Source of the DNA: Microbacter sp. GSS18
GTDB lineage: Bacteria > Actinomycetota > Actinomycetes > Actinomycetales > Microbacteriaceae
Reading direction: 5' to 3'
Assembly: GCA_029319145.1 (NCBI GenBank)
Contig: CP119753.1
Location: forward strand, 1,674,001-1,738,000
DNA length: 64,000 nucleotides
Of the stretch, positions 49,953 through 58,991 are shown one piece after another. A model generated the notes under the pieces. That model saw nothing but the letters and a program-made list of their open reading frames with translations, was not told the DNA's origin and did not search any database. Numbering within the stretch: the stretch's first letter is position 1; each line of letters starts with the position of its first letter. The translations under genes were made by a program, and so were the position numbers.

Positions 49953-51157
49953 CTGTTCACCTCCGACGCGATGCGATGCGCCTCGCGCACGCGGATCCTG
50001 CCAGACATCAGCTGCGGGAGGAGCGCATCCCGGGTTGCGGCCAGGGCGCGGTTCTCCCGGGCCTGCGAAGCGACAAGCTCGCGGAGAGGGGCTGCCTGAG
50101 CCTCAAAGGAGGCGAGCCCCTCAGCCGGAATGTCGGGAACCGGTGCGTCGAGGAACCGGTCCGCGCGAACCGCAGGGTAGGCGCTTCCCTCGGCAACGTT
50201 CTCCAGGTAGGCGGCGAACTCAGGGCGCTTCGTTGCCTCGTAGAGGAAGGCAAATCCGACGTCGCGTGGCGACAGAATCGCGAGGCCGGTCGAAGCAACG
50301 AGCATTGGGTCGTCCTCAAGGTTCAGGGCGTGGGACCGCCGGTTGGGCCGGACGGTCGACCACATCGTGTCGCCCAGGGACAGTCCGCGCCGGGCCCTTC
50401 CCGGAGCATCCGCCCATTCACTGCGCTCGGGATAGTCAAAGGAGCCCACCGTGACCGACGCGATGTCGACGTATCGCAGGCTCCCGTCTGCGATTGGCTT
50501 GACTGAGCGCTTATTGACGTCCGCGATCGAGCCGAGCTTCGTTGTCCCGTTGCCGCTCGCCAGTTCATCGAGGAGACCCGCGAGGTACGAATCGATGGTT
50601 GCAGCGAGGGCAGTGTTGGCGGCGATCTTGTCGTCGAGGGCGCCCAGCACCTCGGCGATCGCCTGCTGCGCGGGAAGTGCCGGGAATCGGATCGGCAAGG
50701 AACGCAGCTGGCCGAGATTGAAGCCGGGAACAGAGCTACCGATCGCCTGGCCGCGAACAAGATCAACCATCCACGGCTGTGAGAGGTAGTAGTACAGGAA
50801 CGTGGGATCGACCTGTTGCGGGTCAGGACGTAGCCGCATCTGCTTGTTGGAAACGAGGAATCGATCATAGGCCTCGCGCCCGTCGAGCAGGCCAATTTGA
50901 CCGATCGTTCCCCAGCAGGTGAACACGAGGTCTCCCGCGCGTGCAACAGCACGCGGAAACTGCTCGACGATCGACTCAGGCAGAAAGACGAGATCCGCAG
51001 TGTCGATCCGCTTGCCGATATCGTCGCTGAGATTCGATCCGCGCAGCATCGGCACCCCATCGTTCACGAAGTGCTTTGATGACACGGCCGATCCAAAAGG
51101 GCCGGTGGCGGTCTCCGCCGCTATGTCACCAAGTGTGCTGGCGCTCCACGGGATCAT
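49949..51157 (-). CDS. hsdS: Type I RM specificity subunit (402 aa)
   Basis: Two target-recognition domains (about residues 1-155 and 190-360), each ending in a helical spacer: LPAQQAIAEVLGALDDKIAA and SFEAQAAPLRELVASQARE. TVRPNRRSHALN and VPGFNLGQLRSLPI are typical HsdS strands. The protein chooses the DNA site for both methylation and restriction. It overlaps hsdM and the next gene by four bases each. The recognition sequence cannot be read from the protein by eye. Confidence 0.93.
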   Translation of the reverse strand: MIPWSASTLGDIAAETATGPFGSAVSSKHFVNDGVPMLRGSNLSDDIGKRIDTADLVFLPESIVEQFPRAVARAGDLVFTCWGTIGQIGLLDGREAYDRFLVSNKQMRLRPDPQQVDPTFLYYYLSQPWMVDLVRGQAIGSSVPGFNLGQLRSLPIRFPALPAQQAIAEVLGALDDKIAANTALAATIDSYLAGLLDELASGNGTTKLGSIADVNKRSVKPIADGSLRYVDIASVTVGSFDYPERSEWADAPGRARRGLSLGDTMWSTVRPNRRSHALNLEDDPMLVASTGLAILSPRDVGFAFLYEATKRPEFAAYLENVAEGSAYPAVRADRFLDAPVPDIPAEGLASFEAQAAPLRELVASQARENRALAATRDALLPQLMSGRIRVREAHRIASEVNS

Positions 51158-52758
51158 GAGACTCTCGCGAGCTGGTTGCGAACGACATCGGCTAGGCGTG
51201 CCGACTCGGACAACTGCGCCTCGAGGTCGGCCCGCAACCGCGCGAGCTTCTCTTCGATCGGCTCGCCGTCGTCCTCCGCTTCGGCGGCGCCGACGTACCG
51301 CCCAGGCGTCAGCGCGTAGTCCGCAGCCTTGATCTCGGCGTGCATCGCCGAGTAGCAGAACCCCGGAACATCGGCGTACCCGTCGGACGCAGCATCCGAC
51401 TCAACTCCTCGCCACGCGTGGAACGTGCCCGCGATCTTCGCGATGTCCTCATCGCTCAGCGCGCGCTCGGCGCGGTCAACCATGTGCCCGAGTCCGCGGG
51501 CGTCGATGAACAGCACCTCGCCCGCACGCTTCCCCTTGTCCTTCGCGAAGAACCACACGCACACCGGGATGCCGGTCGAGCGGAACAGCTGGGTCGGCAG
51601 GGCGACCATGCACGACACGAGGTCGGCTTCCACGATCTCGGCGCGGATCTGCCCCTCCCCGCCGGAGTTCGATGACATCGAGCCGTTGGCCATGACGACG
51701 CCGGCCTGCCCGCCGGGGGCGAGCTTGGAGAGGATGTGCTGGATCCAGGCGTAGTTCGCGTTGCCGGTGGGCGGGACGCCGAATCGCCAGCGCGGGTCGT
51801 CTTCGGTGCGGGCCCAGTCCTTGATGTTGAAGGGCGGGTTGGCCATGACGAAGTCGGCCTGCAGGTCGGGGTGAAGGTCGCGTGCGAAGGTGTCGCCCCA
51901 GCGCGGTCCGAGGTTGCCCGAGAGTCCGTGGATGGCGAGGTTCATCTTTGCCATGCGCCAGGTGCGCTCGTTGAGTTCCTGCCCGTACACCGAGATGTCG
52001 CTGCCCTCGCCGTGGTGGGCGTCGATGAACTTCTCGGCCTGGACGAACATTCCGCCCGATCCGCAGCAGGGGTCGTAGACGCGCCCGTGGGTAGGCTGCA
52101 GCAGTTCGACGAGCACCCGCACGACGCCGGCGGGCGTGTAGAACTCGCCGCCCCGCTTGCCTTCGGCGGCGGCGAACTTCTCGAGGAAGTACTCGTACAC
52201 CTCACCGAGCAGATCCCGCGCGCGGCGTCCGTCCGATCCGCCCTGCCCCTGGGCGGCGAACCGTGCCGAGTTGAGCAGGTCCATGAGTTCGCCAAGGCGC
52301 CGCTGGTCGACGTTGTCGCGGTTGAAGATCCGCGGGAGCGTGCCCGAGAGCTGCGGGTTGGCCTGCATGACGGCATCCATCGCCTCGTCGATCAGCAGGC
52401 CGATCGACTTCTCGACGCCGTCGACCTGCGCGCCCTTCGCATTCTCGGCGAGAAAGCCCCACCGCGCGTTCGCGGGCACCCAGAACACTCCGCGGCCGGT
52501 GTACTCGTCGGTGTCGTCGATGAGGTCGGCGATTTGGTCGTCGTCGTACCCGTCGGCGGTGAGCTCGGCGCGGATGCCCGCGCGGCGCTCGTCGAAGGCA
52601 TCCGACACGTACTTGAGGAAGACGAGCCCGAGGATGACGTCCTTGTACTGCGAGGCGTCCATCGATCCGCGCAGCTTGTCGGCGGCCTTCCAGAGCGTGT
52701 CCTTCAGCTCCTTCATGGTCGACGGCGCCTGCGGGGCGGCTTTCGGTGTGCGGGGCAT
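51154..52758 (-). CDS. hsdM: Type I RM DNA adenine methyltransferase (534 aa)
   Basis: Motif I DPCCGSGGMFVQ (SAM binding) and motif IV NPPFNIKDW (catalytic, N6-adenine) are intact. The N-terminal HsdM domain (MKELKDTLWKAADKLRGSMD, VFLKYVSDAFDE) and the C-terminal ALPTQLFRSTGIPVCVWFF are also typical. Length is normal. Start ATG 52758 with GGAAG upstream, nine bases after the HsdM-like gene. Confidence 0.95.
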   Translation of the reverse strand: MPRTPKAAPQAPSTMKELKDTLWKAADKLRGSMDASQYKDVILGLVFLKYVSDAFDERRAGIRAELTADGYDDDQIADLIDDTDEYTGRGVFWVPANARWGFLAENAKGAQVDGVEKSIGLLIDEAMDAVMQANPQLSGTLPRIFNRDNVDQRRLGELMDLLNSARFAAQGQGGSDGRRARDLLGEVYEYFLEKFAAAEGKRGGEFYTPAGVVRVLVELLQPTHGRVYDPCCGSGGMFVQAEKFIDAHHGEGSDISVYGQELNERTWRMAKMNLAIHGLSGNLGPRWGDTFARDLHPDLQADFVMANPPFNIKDWARTEDDPRWRFGVPPTGNANYAWIQHILSKLAPGGQAGVVMANGSMSSNSGGEGQIRAEIVEADLVSCMVALPTQLFRSTGIPVCVWFFAKDKGKRAGEVLFIDARGLGHMVDRAERALSDEDIAKIAGTFHAWRGVESDAASDGYADVPGFCYSAMHAEIKAADYALTPGRYVGAAEAEDDGEPIEEKLARLRADLEAQLSESARLADVVRNQLARVS

Positions 52759-52767
52759 GGAGCTTCC

Positions 52768-54780
52768 TTACTGCGGGTCGGATGCCGCGGGCGCGGCGTC
52801 CATGTCGGTCAGAGTGACGGCGCCGGCGGCCACAGCGGCTGTCAGCGTATCGATGTAGTGGTCGAGATTCGCGACGCGGCTCTCGAGTTCGGCACGAGCC
52901 GCGGCGAGGTCAGCGAGTGCGCGGCGGAGCGGGGCGATGGATGCCGGGGCGACGCGGCGCATCATCCACCGCTTCCACGCGCCCGGCCCGGCGGACTGGG
53001 TCGGGATGTCGGCGGCGACCAGCTCGGGGACGAGTCCGCCGGGGTCGGACGCGGTGATCCGCAGCACACGGGCGGGGTAGGCGACGATCTTGGATCCGTC
53101 GTGGTCGACCCAGGCGGCGGGTGTGGGGCTGGTGCGGAAGACGATGTCGCCGGGGCGGGTGAGCTGCGCGGACGGATGCTGGTGCGCGAAGGTCATCGGG
53201 TCGATGCGGCGGTTGCCGATCCGGGTCGGCGTGCTGAGGTCTTCGGCGGTGACGACGCCGAGGCCGGTCGTTCCGGCGTCCTCGACGGCGAGTCTCGTGC
53301 CGGGGATGATCCGTGCGTGTCCGTTGCCGATGAGGTCCCCGAGCGGGGCTGGCGGGACCGCTGTCGATGGGTCACCGATTGCCCTGATGCGCTCTGGGAG
53401 GTCGATGGCGGCGGTGACCGCCGCGGCGTCCAGGTTCGCGGCGAGTGCCGCGGTGTGCGAGGGCGACGTCGTGTGGGGGGTGCGTGGGGCGAGGAGTGCG
53501 CCGGAGCGTGCGAGGAACGATGACGTGCGCACGAGGCGCGCGAACCGGAAGGTTCGCGCCAATACGTCGGCGCGGCTTCCCATGCCGGCGAGGACGTCGC
53601 TGACGATGTCCGCACGCGTGGCGGGAGTCAGTTCGCCATCGATGAGATCGGCGACAGCCGTGAACCTCTCACCACGAGGGACGTCACCGGTCGGTGGGCC
53701 GAGCACCCACAGTGCGAGCGGTTCGCGCGTGGCGGCGGCCACGAGACCGTGCGGCAAGCGGACCGCGGCACGAAGGCGACCGGACCGCAGCACGTCGTCG
53801 CGGGCCGCTCGGGCGGGCGCGGGCAGCGCGTCAATGAGGGCGCGCGCTGGGCCCACCACGACGGCGACGTCCTTGTCGCGAAGCGACAACGCCACATCGT
53901 CGGCGTCCGCCAGCATCCGCTCGACGTTGTCGCCGGGCGTCGCGGGCACGCGCGCGAGGTAGACGGTCGCCGTGCTGTCGACATCGTCCTCGATCCAGAT
54001 GTCGGCGACCTGGAGGTGCCGACGGACGCTCCGCTCGCGGGGAGATGCCGCGACCGAGAGCGCGATGTCATCGCTGATGTCGCTCGCGGTGCGGAGCGCG
54101 GTCAGTTCGTCGATTCCGCGGTCGATCACCACCCGATCGACGCCATCCCGCTGGGCGAGCGCCGTCGTGACTTCAAGGATGAGGTCGAGCGCAGTGCCGG
54201 CGAGCGGAGCGGCCGAGCCATCCGCTGCAGTCGTAGCTGTGTGACGAGCGCGCGAGACCTCAAGCGCCTGCGCAGGCGAGTAGGCCGCATCGATGAGCTG
54301 ATCGGTGAACGGCGCCCAGTCTGCTCCGCGGTCGAGGTGTCGGGACACCTCACTGCGAAGGAACGCGTCAGACGGGTCCACTTCGCCCGCAGCCTGACGC
54401 AGAGCGTCGGGCGTCTCGTCGGTGAGTCCGCCAACGAGCGCGGCCAGGACGATGAGCGCGTTGAGCTCGGCGACGTGCGAGGCGTTCGCCCAGTCGAGAT
54501 CGGCCGGCGCGGCGGCTGCCGCGGCATCCGCCACCGCCTCGGGATTGTTGCCATGGCCGGTCCGCACGAGCCACTCGGCCACCGCGCCGGCATCGAAGAG
54601 TGGCGACCCCGACTTGCGCGCGATCGGCGCGGGAAACGCATCATCCCCTGTCGCAAACCGTGAACGCCACATCGACGCGACCGGGCGCCGCACTCTCGCG
54701 AGCTCGGCCACATCCGACAGCGAGAGCCGAAGAGGCACAGGGCCCTCGGCTGCTCGCTGGGCGGAAGTCGCGGTGGTCAC
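52768..54780 (-). CDS. HTH plus HsdM/HsdS-like protein without methylase motifs (670 aa)
   Basis: Three parts can be seen. Residues about 18-75 (LSLSDVAELARVRRPVASMW, then GSPLFDAGAVAEWLVRTG) look like a MerR/AlpA-type DNA-binding domain. Around 335-360, AAVRLPHGLVAAATREPLAL, then WVLG resembles the late HsdM segment ALPxxLFxxTxxPxCxWxL. Residues 460-655 resemble an HsdS target domain with a closing coiled coil (ALADLAAARAELESRVANL). Neither the DPxxGxG nor the NPPF motif is present. GTG start 54780. First gene of the operon; likely a regulator or an accessory specificity factor. Confidence 0.72.
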   Translation of the reverse strand: MTTATSAQRAAEGPVPLRLSLSDVAELARVRRPVASMWRSRFATGDDAFPAPIARKSGSPLFDAGAVAEWLVRTGHGNNPEAVADAAAAAAPADLDWANASHVAELNALIVLAALVGGLTDETPDALRQAAGEVDPSDAFLRSEVSRHLDRGADWAPFTDQLIDAAYSPAQALEVSRARHTATTAADGSAAPLAGTALDLILEVTTALAQRDGVDRVVIDRGIDELTALRTASDISDDIALSVAASPRERSVRRHLQVADIWIEDDVDSTATVYLARVPATPGDNVERMLADADDVALSLRDKDVAVVVGPARALIDALPAPARAARDDVLRSGRLRAAVRLPHGLVAAATREPLALWVLGPPTGDVPRGERFTAVADLIDGELTPATRADIVSDVLAGMGSRADVLARTFRFARLVRTSSFLARSGALLAPRTPHTTSPSHTAALAANLDAAAVTAAIDLPERIRAIGDPSTAVPPAPLGDLIGNGHARIIPGTRLAVEDAGTTGLGVVTAEDLSTPTRIGNRRIDPMTFAHQHPSAQLTRPGDIVFRTSPTPAAWVDHDGSKIVAYPARVLRITASDPGGLVPELVAADIPTQSAGPGAWKRWMMRRVAPASIAPLRRALADLAAARAELESRVANLDHYIDTLTAAVAAGAVTLTDMDAAPAASDPQ

Positions 54781-54909
54781 GAGCCAAACGGTACTGCACT
54801 AGGAGTTCTGGAGGCCTGCGCTTGTTGATAAGGGGGATTATCACGCCGCTGAGCCAATTCACCGAGTGGCCTTCGTAGCTTCAGTGACGGCGGACAACAC
54901 GTACCGCCG

Positions 54910-54948
54910 GAGCGGACGGGCCCTGCTGGGGGGCCGGCCCGTCCGCTC
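54910..54948. terminator. Strong hairpin before the lipoprotein gene
   Basis: GAGCGGACGGGCC and GGCCCGTCCGCTC form a perfect 13-base stem with a 13-base loop, 25 bases before the ATG at 54973. No gene on the plus strand ends close upstream. It is therefore either an old terminator left at the island border, or a leader hairpin that shapes expression of the next gene. Confidence 0.55.
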
Positions 54949-54972
54949 GCTTCCGCCACGAAGGGACTGACC

Positions 54973-55605
54973 ATGCGACGCTCGCTCACTTTGACTCTCA
55001 CTCTCGCGGTTGCGGCGCCGCTGCTGTTGGCCGGATGCACGTCGACATCGGCGCCCGATGCGGATCACGTGCCCGACACGGCGCCGGTCGCGACCGCGAC
55101 ACCGACGCCCACGCCGACCGATGACCCCGGCAAGACGGCCACCTACGGGGAGCGGGTCATCAACGACCGCGGCAACCTCGTGAAGGAGGTCGGGCAGCTC
55201 GCCGGGATCTCCATCGGCGACGACGCAGACATCACTGCTGCCCAGTTCGTCGTCACCGACATCGTGACCGACGTCGACTGCACTGACGAATACGCGGACG
55301 AGTCGAAGAACGGCCACTTCGTCGGCATCCATCTCAACGTCGAGACCACCCCGAAACTCGCTCAGGACGAGATCGGCACTGTGTCGTTCTCGCAGTGGGC
55401 GTGGCAGGCGTTCGACGCCGACGACAAGCGCGTGAACGACCCCGTCGGGAACGCCCTCTGGTGCATGGACGCCGGCGACCAGCTGCCATCTGACATCGGC
55501 CCCGGCCAGAGCGTTTCCGGATGGATCGTCCTCGACCTGCCCACCGACCACGGTGTCGTCGTGCTCACGATGGGCGCCGCCAACGGCTGGGAGTGGGCGT
55601 ACTGA
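54973..55605 (+). CDS. Lipoprotein with DUF4352-like domain (210 aa)
   Basis: Signal peptide with lipobox LLAGC (cysteine about residue 22), then a Thr/Pro linker ([12 protein letters not shown]) and a beta-sandwich-like domain containing [24 protein letters not shown] and [14 protein letters not shown], close to the DUF4352 pattern found in immunoglobulin-like lipoproteins. Start ATG 54973 with AAGGGA upstream. Followed by the TM2-domain gene 41 bases later, probably one transcript. Confidence 0.78.
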   Translation: MRRSLTLTLTLAVAAPLLLAGCTSTSAPDADHVPDTAPVATATPTPTPTDDPGKTATYGERVINDRGNLVKEVGQLAGISIGDDADITAAQFVVTDIVTDVDCTDEYADESKNGHFVGIHLNVETTPKLAQDEIGTVSFSQWAWQAFDADDKRVNDPVGNALWCMDAGDQLPSDIGPGQSVSGWIVLDLPTDHGVVVLTMGAANGWEWAY

Positions 55606-55646
55606 GCCCGTCCCGACGTCACCTCAATCACAAAGGAGAAATCACA

Positions 55647-56681
55647 GTGAGCAATCCCTCAACCCCGGCACCGCCGGCCATGCCCGCAGCACCCGTGCCC
55701 GGCGCGCAGTTCCCGCAGCCGCCCGCGAAGTCGTTCATCGCGACCTGGCTGTTCGCCTGGCTGCTCGGCGTCTTCGGCGTCGACCGGTTCTACCTCGGCA
55801 AGGTCGGCACCGGCATCCTCAAGCTCGTCACCTTCGGCGGCCTCGGCATCTGGATCCTCGTCGACCTGATCATGGTGCTCGTCGGCGCCACCCGCGACAA
55901 GCTCGGCCGCCCCCTCGAGGGCTACGACAAGCACCGCGTCATCGCGTGGATCGTCACCGGCGTCGTGATCATCCTCGGCATCGCGGTGGGCGCAGTCAGC
56001 GGCGGAAGCGGTGGGAACGACGCCGCCGACGTACCCGCCGTGGAACAGAGCGACGCCACCACCGATGAATCGAAGCAGCCCGCTGAGCCGACAGAGGAGG
56101 CACCCGCCGAGGAACCCGCGGTCACGGCGGCGAGCTGGGCGAACGAGGAGTGGGGCGAGTTCGCGCCCGTCGAGCAGTCCGGCACGGGTGACACCCTCAT
56201 CACCCTCCCCGATGGAGCGACCGGCGGGATCGTGACCGCGACCCACAACGGCGAGCGTAACTTCGCGATCTCGGTCCTCGACGCCTCGAACGAGACGACC
56301 GGCGAACTCCTCGTCAACACCATCGGCTCCTACTCGGGCACGACCGCGTGGGGCATCAACGCCTTCGGCGAGGGCGCGCGCCTGCAGGTGACCGCCGACG
56401 GGGCATGGACGATCACCATCAGCCCGATGGGGTCGGCCCCGACCGCCGCAGAGTCGGGAACCGGCGACGCCGTGTTCCTCTACGACGGAGGCGCCGCGGC
56501 CCTGACCGCCACCCATGACGGCGAGCGCAACTTCGCGATCCTCGAAGAGACCTCGGAAGCGTTCAACATGGGGCTCCTGGTGAACGAGATCGGCACCTAC
56601 TCGGGCACCGTCCCACTCTCGGCCGGACCGTCGGTCGTCACCGTGACCGCCGATGGCAACTGGACGCTCGTCATCGAGTGA
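55647..56681 (+). CDS. TM2-domain protein with two C-terminal beta modules (344 aa)
   Basis: The TM2 pair is clear: [20 protein letters not shown], then [21 protein letters not shown] third membrane helix ([20 protein letters not shown]) and an acidic Pro/Glu linker lead to two related outward modules. Each runs GTGDxxxxL...TATHxGERNFAI...LLVNxIGxYSGT, so they arose by duplication. Start GTG 55647 with a perfect AAAGGAG site. Function of TM2 proteins in bacteria is unknown; an envelope role is likely. Confidence 0.88.
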   Translation: MSNPSTPAPPAMPAAPVPGAQFPQPPAKSFIATWLFAWLLGVFGVDRFYLGKVGTGILKLVTFGGLGIWILVDLIMVLVGATRDKLGRPLEGYDKHRVIAWIVTGVVIILGIAVGAVSGGSGGNDAADVPAVEQSDATTDESKQPAEPTEEAPAEEPAVTAASWANEEWGEFAPVEQSGTGDTLITLPDGATGGIVTATHNGERNFAISVLDASNETTGELLVNTIGSYSGTTAWGINAFGEGARLQVTADGAWTITISPMGSAPTAAESGTGDAVFLYDGGAAALTATHDGERNFAILEETSEAFNMGLLVNEIGTYSGTVPLSAGPSVVTVTADGNWTLVIE

Positions 56682-56795
56682 TCCATCGGCTGGGGGGCCG
56701 AGTCGCGATACCGCGGCTCGGCCCCGCTGCCACATCGGGAGCTTGGCCAAACTCCCGAAGCCGACCAATCAGCCAGAACCAGTTCGAAGGATGTG

Positions 56796-56996
56796 ATGTA
56801 CATGTCTCTGCACAAGTCCCACAGCTGCGGCAAGGTTCGCTTCCGCGACCACCGCGAGGCCGTCTCCGCACTCCACAACGTCACGACCCTCCGCAAGCGC
56901 GCCGAAGAAGACATGGTTCCGTCGCGGCGGCGCGAGGTTCGCACCTACGAGTGCGACGCCTGCCACGGCTACCACCTCACGAGCATGGCCGCATGA
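56796..56996 (+). CDS. Small Cys/His zinc-binding protein (66 aa)
   Basis: HSCGKVRFRDHREAVSALH begins and RTYECDACHGYHLTS ends the protein, giving C...CDACHGYH, a plausible zinc site, with a basic helix between. Similar short proteins are common in Microbacteriaceae. Starts at GTG 56793, ATG 56796 or ATG 56802 are possible; GAAGG upstream fits 56796. Confidence 0.65.
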   Translation: MYMSLHKSHSCGKVRFRDHREAVSALHNVTTLRKRAEEDMVPSRRREVRTYECDACHGYHLTSMAA

Positions 56997-57121
56997 CCCT
57001 GCTCAGATCCCATCGCAATGTGTCCTTGGTCGGGCGCGCGAAGGGCACCGCACGTCATGCGTGACAAACCGCTTCAGCAGTCCTCCTCGGCTGGCCAGTC
57101 CGAGCGGTGCTCCAGGACAGG

Positions 57122-58009
57122 TCAGACGGCGTCGGTCGCGGCTTCCCTACGTTCGGCGACAGACTCGGTGCTGCCACCGTGTCCCGCGAACGCGACTCTT
57201 CCACTCGCTCCGCGCTTGATTGTCATGGCCTTCTTGCGCTCCGCGTGGGTCCAGATCCCGGTGGTGGAGTAGACATTCACGGTTCGCCGCAGGGTGGGAG
57301 ACTTCAGGTTGAGTGTTGAGTTCTTCCCCACCGTCAGGATCCCGCGTTCCTCGAGGCCACGGAGTCCCCGCTTCGCGGTCGACTCGGGTATCCCGTACCA
57401 CTGTGGGATTCGGGCCGCAGGCAGTTCGAAACTCGGTTTCTGGTCGAGCGCGACGAGAAGCATGAGTTTCTGCACGAGGGGCAGCGCTCGGTCGAAGCCG
57501 TCCAGCCAGTACGCGTGCGGAATGGTGATCCACCCGCCTTGACTGATCTGCCTTGGACGCTCGTAGGGGGCGCGGTTCCCGGACTCGTGGAGGAGCGTGT
57601 ACTTCGACTGCTGTCCGTCTCGTTCGCTCTGAATGAGGCTGAGCTTCTTCAGCTTCTGCACAGCCTTCGACCAGCGCTGACGCGCCGACTTCGGAGACGC
57701 GTACCGGGTCATGTCGGCGGCATGAGCCCACGTCATGGCGGGGTAGGTCGACTCGTAGGGGCTGCTTGCACTCGCGAGCGCGTGGATCAGGAGGTAGGCG
57801 TCTAGCGCTGGCTCATCGCTGGTCAGGGACGCGAGTGGACCTATCCGCGAGCCGGCAGCATTGGGCTGCTTGAGCTGCACGAAGTCCCCACGAACTGGGA
57901 CCCCGCCGCGGGCAGTTGTAGACAGCAAAGTCTGCAGAACCTCGTGTCGATCAGGCAAGCCGGCATCGTGATCGCCGCCTTCCGATGAGTCCCGTGATGC
58001 TGAGTTCAT
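57122..58009 (-). CDS. Winged-helix protein, possibly replication- or element-related (295 aa)
   Basis: Two helix-rich DNA-binding segments can be seen: PKSARQRWSKAVQKLKKLSL (residues about 105-125) and RIPQWYGIPESTAKRGLRGL followed by EERGILTVGK (about 200-230), the latter a good winged helix. Layout resembles actinobacterial plasmid/phage proteins with paired winged helices, but no family is certain. GC appears lower than in most of the window, hinting at transfer. Single gene on the minus strand. Confidence 0.65.
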   Translation of the reverse strand: MNSASRDSSEGGDHDAGLPDRHEVLQTLLSTTARGGVPVRGDFVQLKQPNAAGSRIGPLASLTSDEPALDAYLLIHALASASSPYESTYPAMTWAHAADMTRYASPKSARQRWSKAVQKLKKLSLIQSERDGQQSKYTLLHESGNRAPYERPRQISQGGWITIPHAYWLDGFDRALPLVQKLMLLVALDQKPSFELPAARIPQWYGIPESTAKRGLRGLEERGILTVGKNSTLNLKSPTLRRTVNVYSTTGIWTHAERKKAMTIKRGASGRVAFAGHGGSTESVAERREAATDAV

Positions 58010-58452
58010 GAGTCATATGCTGTCTCCTCGGCAGGGGTGCAGCAACCATGACACGCAGATTCGTGTTGGCGACTCAGGACTGACTATGAAAGGTCATGCG
58101 AGATACCTGGAAGTTCGAGTGCAACGTCCATGCGAGGTCACGAGGGGCGGCTTGGCGACTGGGGATCGACTTGGCGTTTCATGCCGCGGCCATCGCACCC
58201 TGGGCTTCGTGTCTGGGTTGGCCGATCTGCAGATCGCCGGTGAACCGGTGTCCCCCTCCACTAAAATTGGGAGCACAGCAGAAAGGCCCGCACAAGGCGG
58301 GCCGATCGCCACTCGAAAGAGTGTCGCATCAGAGACTGACACGGTGTGGTTACCAGACAGTCTAGGCGAATTGCGGCCCGCGGGCTAGCGCGCCTCTCGC
58401 CTGACGCGGCGTCCTTCCGGGTGGTTCTTGAGACCCTCGGAAGGAGGAGTCG
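58010..58452. other. Gap with a hairpin and no recognised gene
   Basis: About 440 bases. Two open frames (from 58086 and 58096) run across the hairpin at 58285-58303 and lack ribosome sites, so I did not call them. The promoter of the winged-helix gene should lie near 58010-58100. Confidence 0.4.
58285..58303. terminator. Short GC hairpin
   Basis: GGCCCGC-acaag-GCGGGCC, a 7-base stem preceded by AGAAA, has the form of a small intrinsic terminator. It may end a transcript on either strand. Confidence 0.6.
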
Positions 58453-58575
58453 ATGACAGGTGACGGTCATCACGCGCGCAAGCGTGTCCCGGTGCGCTTC
58501 TGGTTGCGCATCGTCGGACGCACGCTGGGCGTCGTCGTCCGCATCATCATGATCTGGCTCGACATGAACAACTAG
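58453..58575 (+). CDS. Small basic, partly hydrophobic peptide (40 aa)
   Basis: ATG 58453 has a near-perfect AAGGAGGAG ribosome site 3-11 bases upstream. The peptide begins TGDGHHARKRVPVRFWLRIV and ends with hydrophobic VVVRIIMIWLD, like a small membrane-associated protein. It lies in a gap of accessory DNA between the winged-helix and OLD genes. No family recognised; the ribosome site is the main support. Confidence 0.5.
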   Translation: MTGDGHHARKRVPVRFWLRIVGRTLGVVVRIIMIWLDMNN

Positions 58576-58779
58576 CCACCTGGCTAGTCGACCGGTGGGG
58601 TGTCTGGAGACAGCGAGACCCGGGCATCCCCACCCCCGCTCCGCCACGGCGTGATGCAGAAGTTTGCCGTTGGCGCTTGCTGGTAGTCACTACCTTGAGG
58701 CAACTGTGCGTGTTCCCAACGCACGCGGGACTCCAGCGATGGACGGAAGTCTCCGCGCCCGATCCGTGATCTCTCCGAA

Positions 58780-58920
58780 GTGCGGGCGATGATCGAGGCA
58801 GCTGCCCACGAAGGTGAGGCATTGCACCTGATCGCAATGATTCATGGCGAGCGGATGGCGCGTCGTGCCGGCGGACGTGCTGAGCAGCTCTATCGAATGA
58901 ATGACGGACGACGAGCGTGA
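58780..58920 (+). CDS. Possible short helical protein (46 aa)
   Basis: In this frame EVRAMIEAAAHEGEALHLIA and MIHGERMARRAGGRAEQLYR read like a soluble helical hairpin. The frame is open and similar in tone for about 20 codons further upstream, without a start. Starts at GTG 58780 or ATG 58789 lack a good ribosome site. It could be the tail of a decayed gene. Low confidence. Confidence 0.3.
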   Translation: MRAMIEAAAHEGEALHLIAMIHGERMARRAGGRAEQLYRMNDGRRA

Positions 58921-58991
58921 TCCGAAGCTGATGCCGCCGGAATCTAGACCAGCCCACCCGCAACGCCGGGCACTCGGCTTAGGCTCCGACC

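Noticed and set aside
58086-58388. Overlapping plus-strand frames between the winged-helix and small-peptide genes
   Set aside because: They run through a terminator-like hairpin, lack ribosome sites and have no recognisable family.
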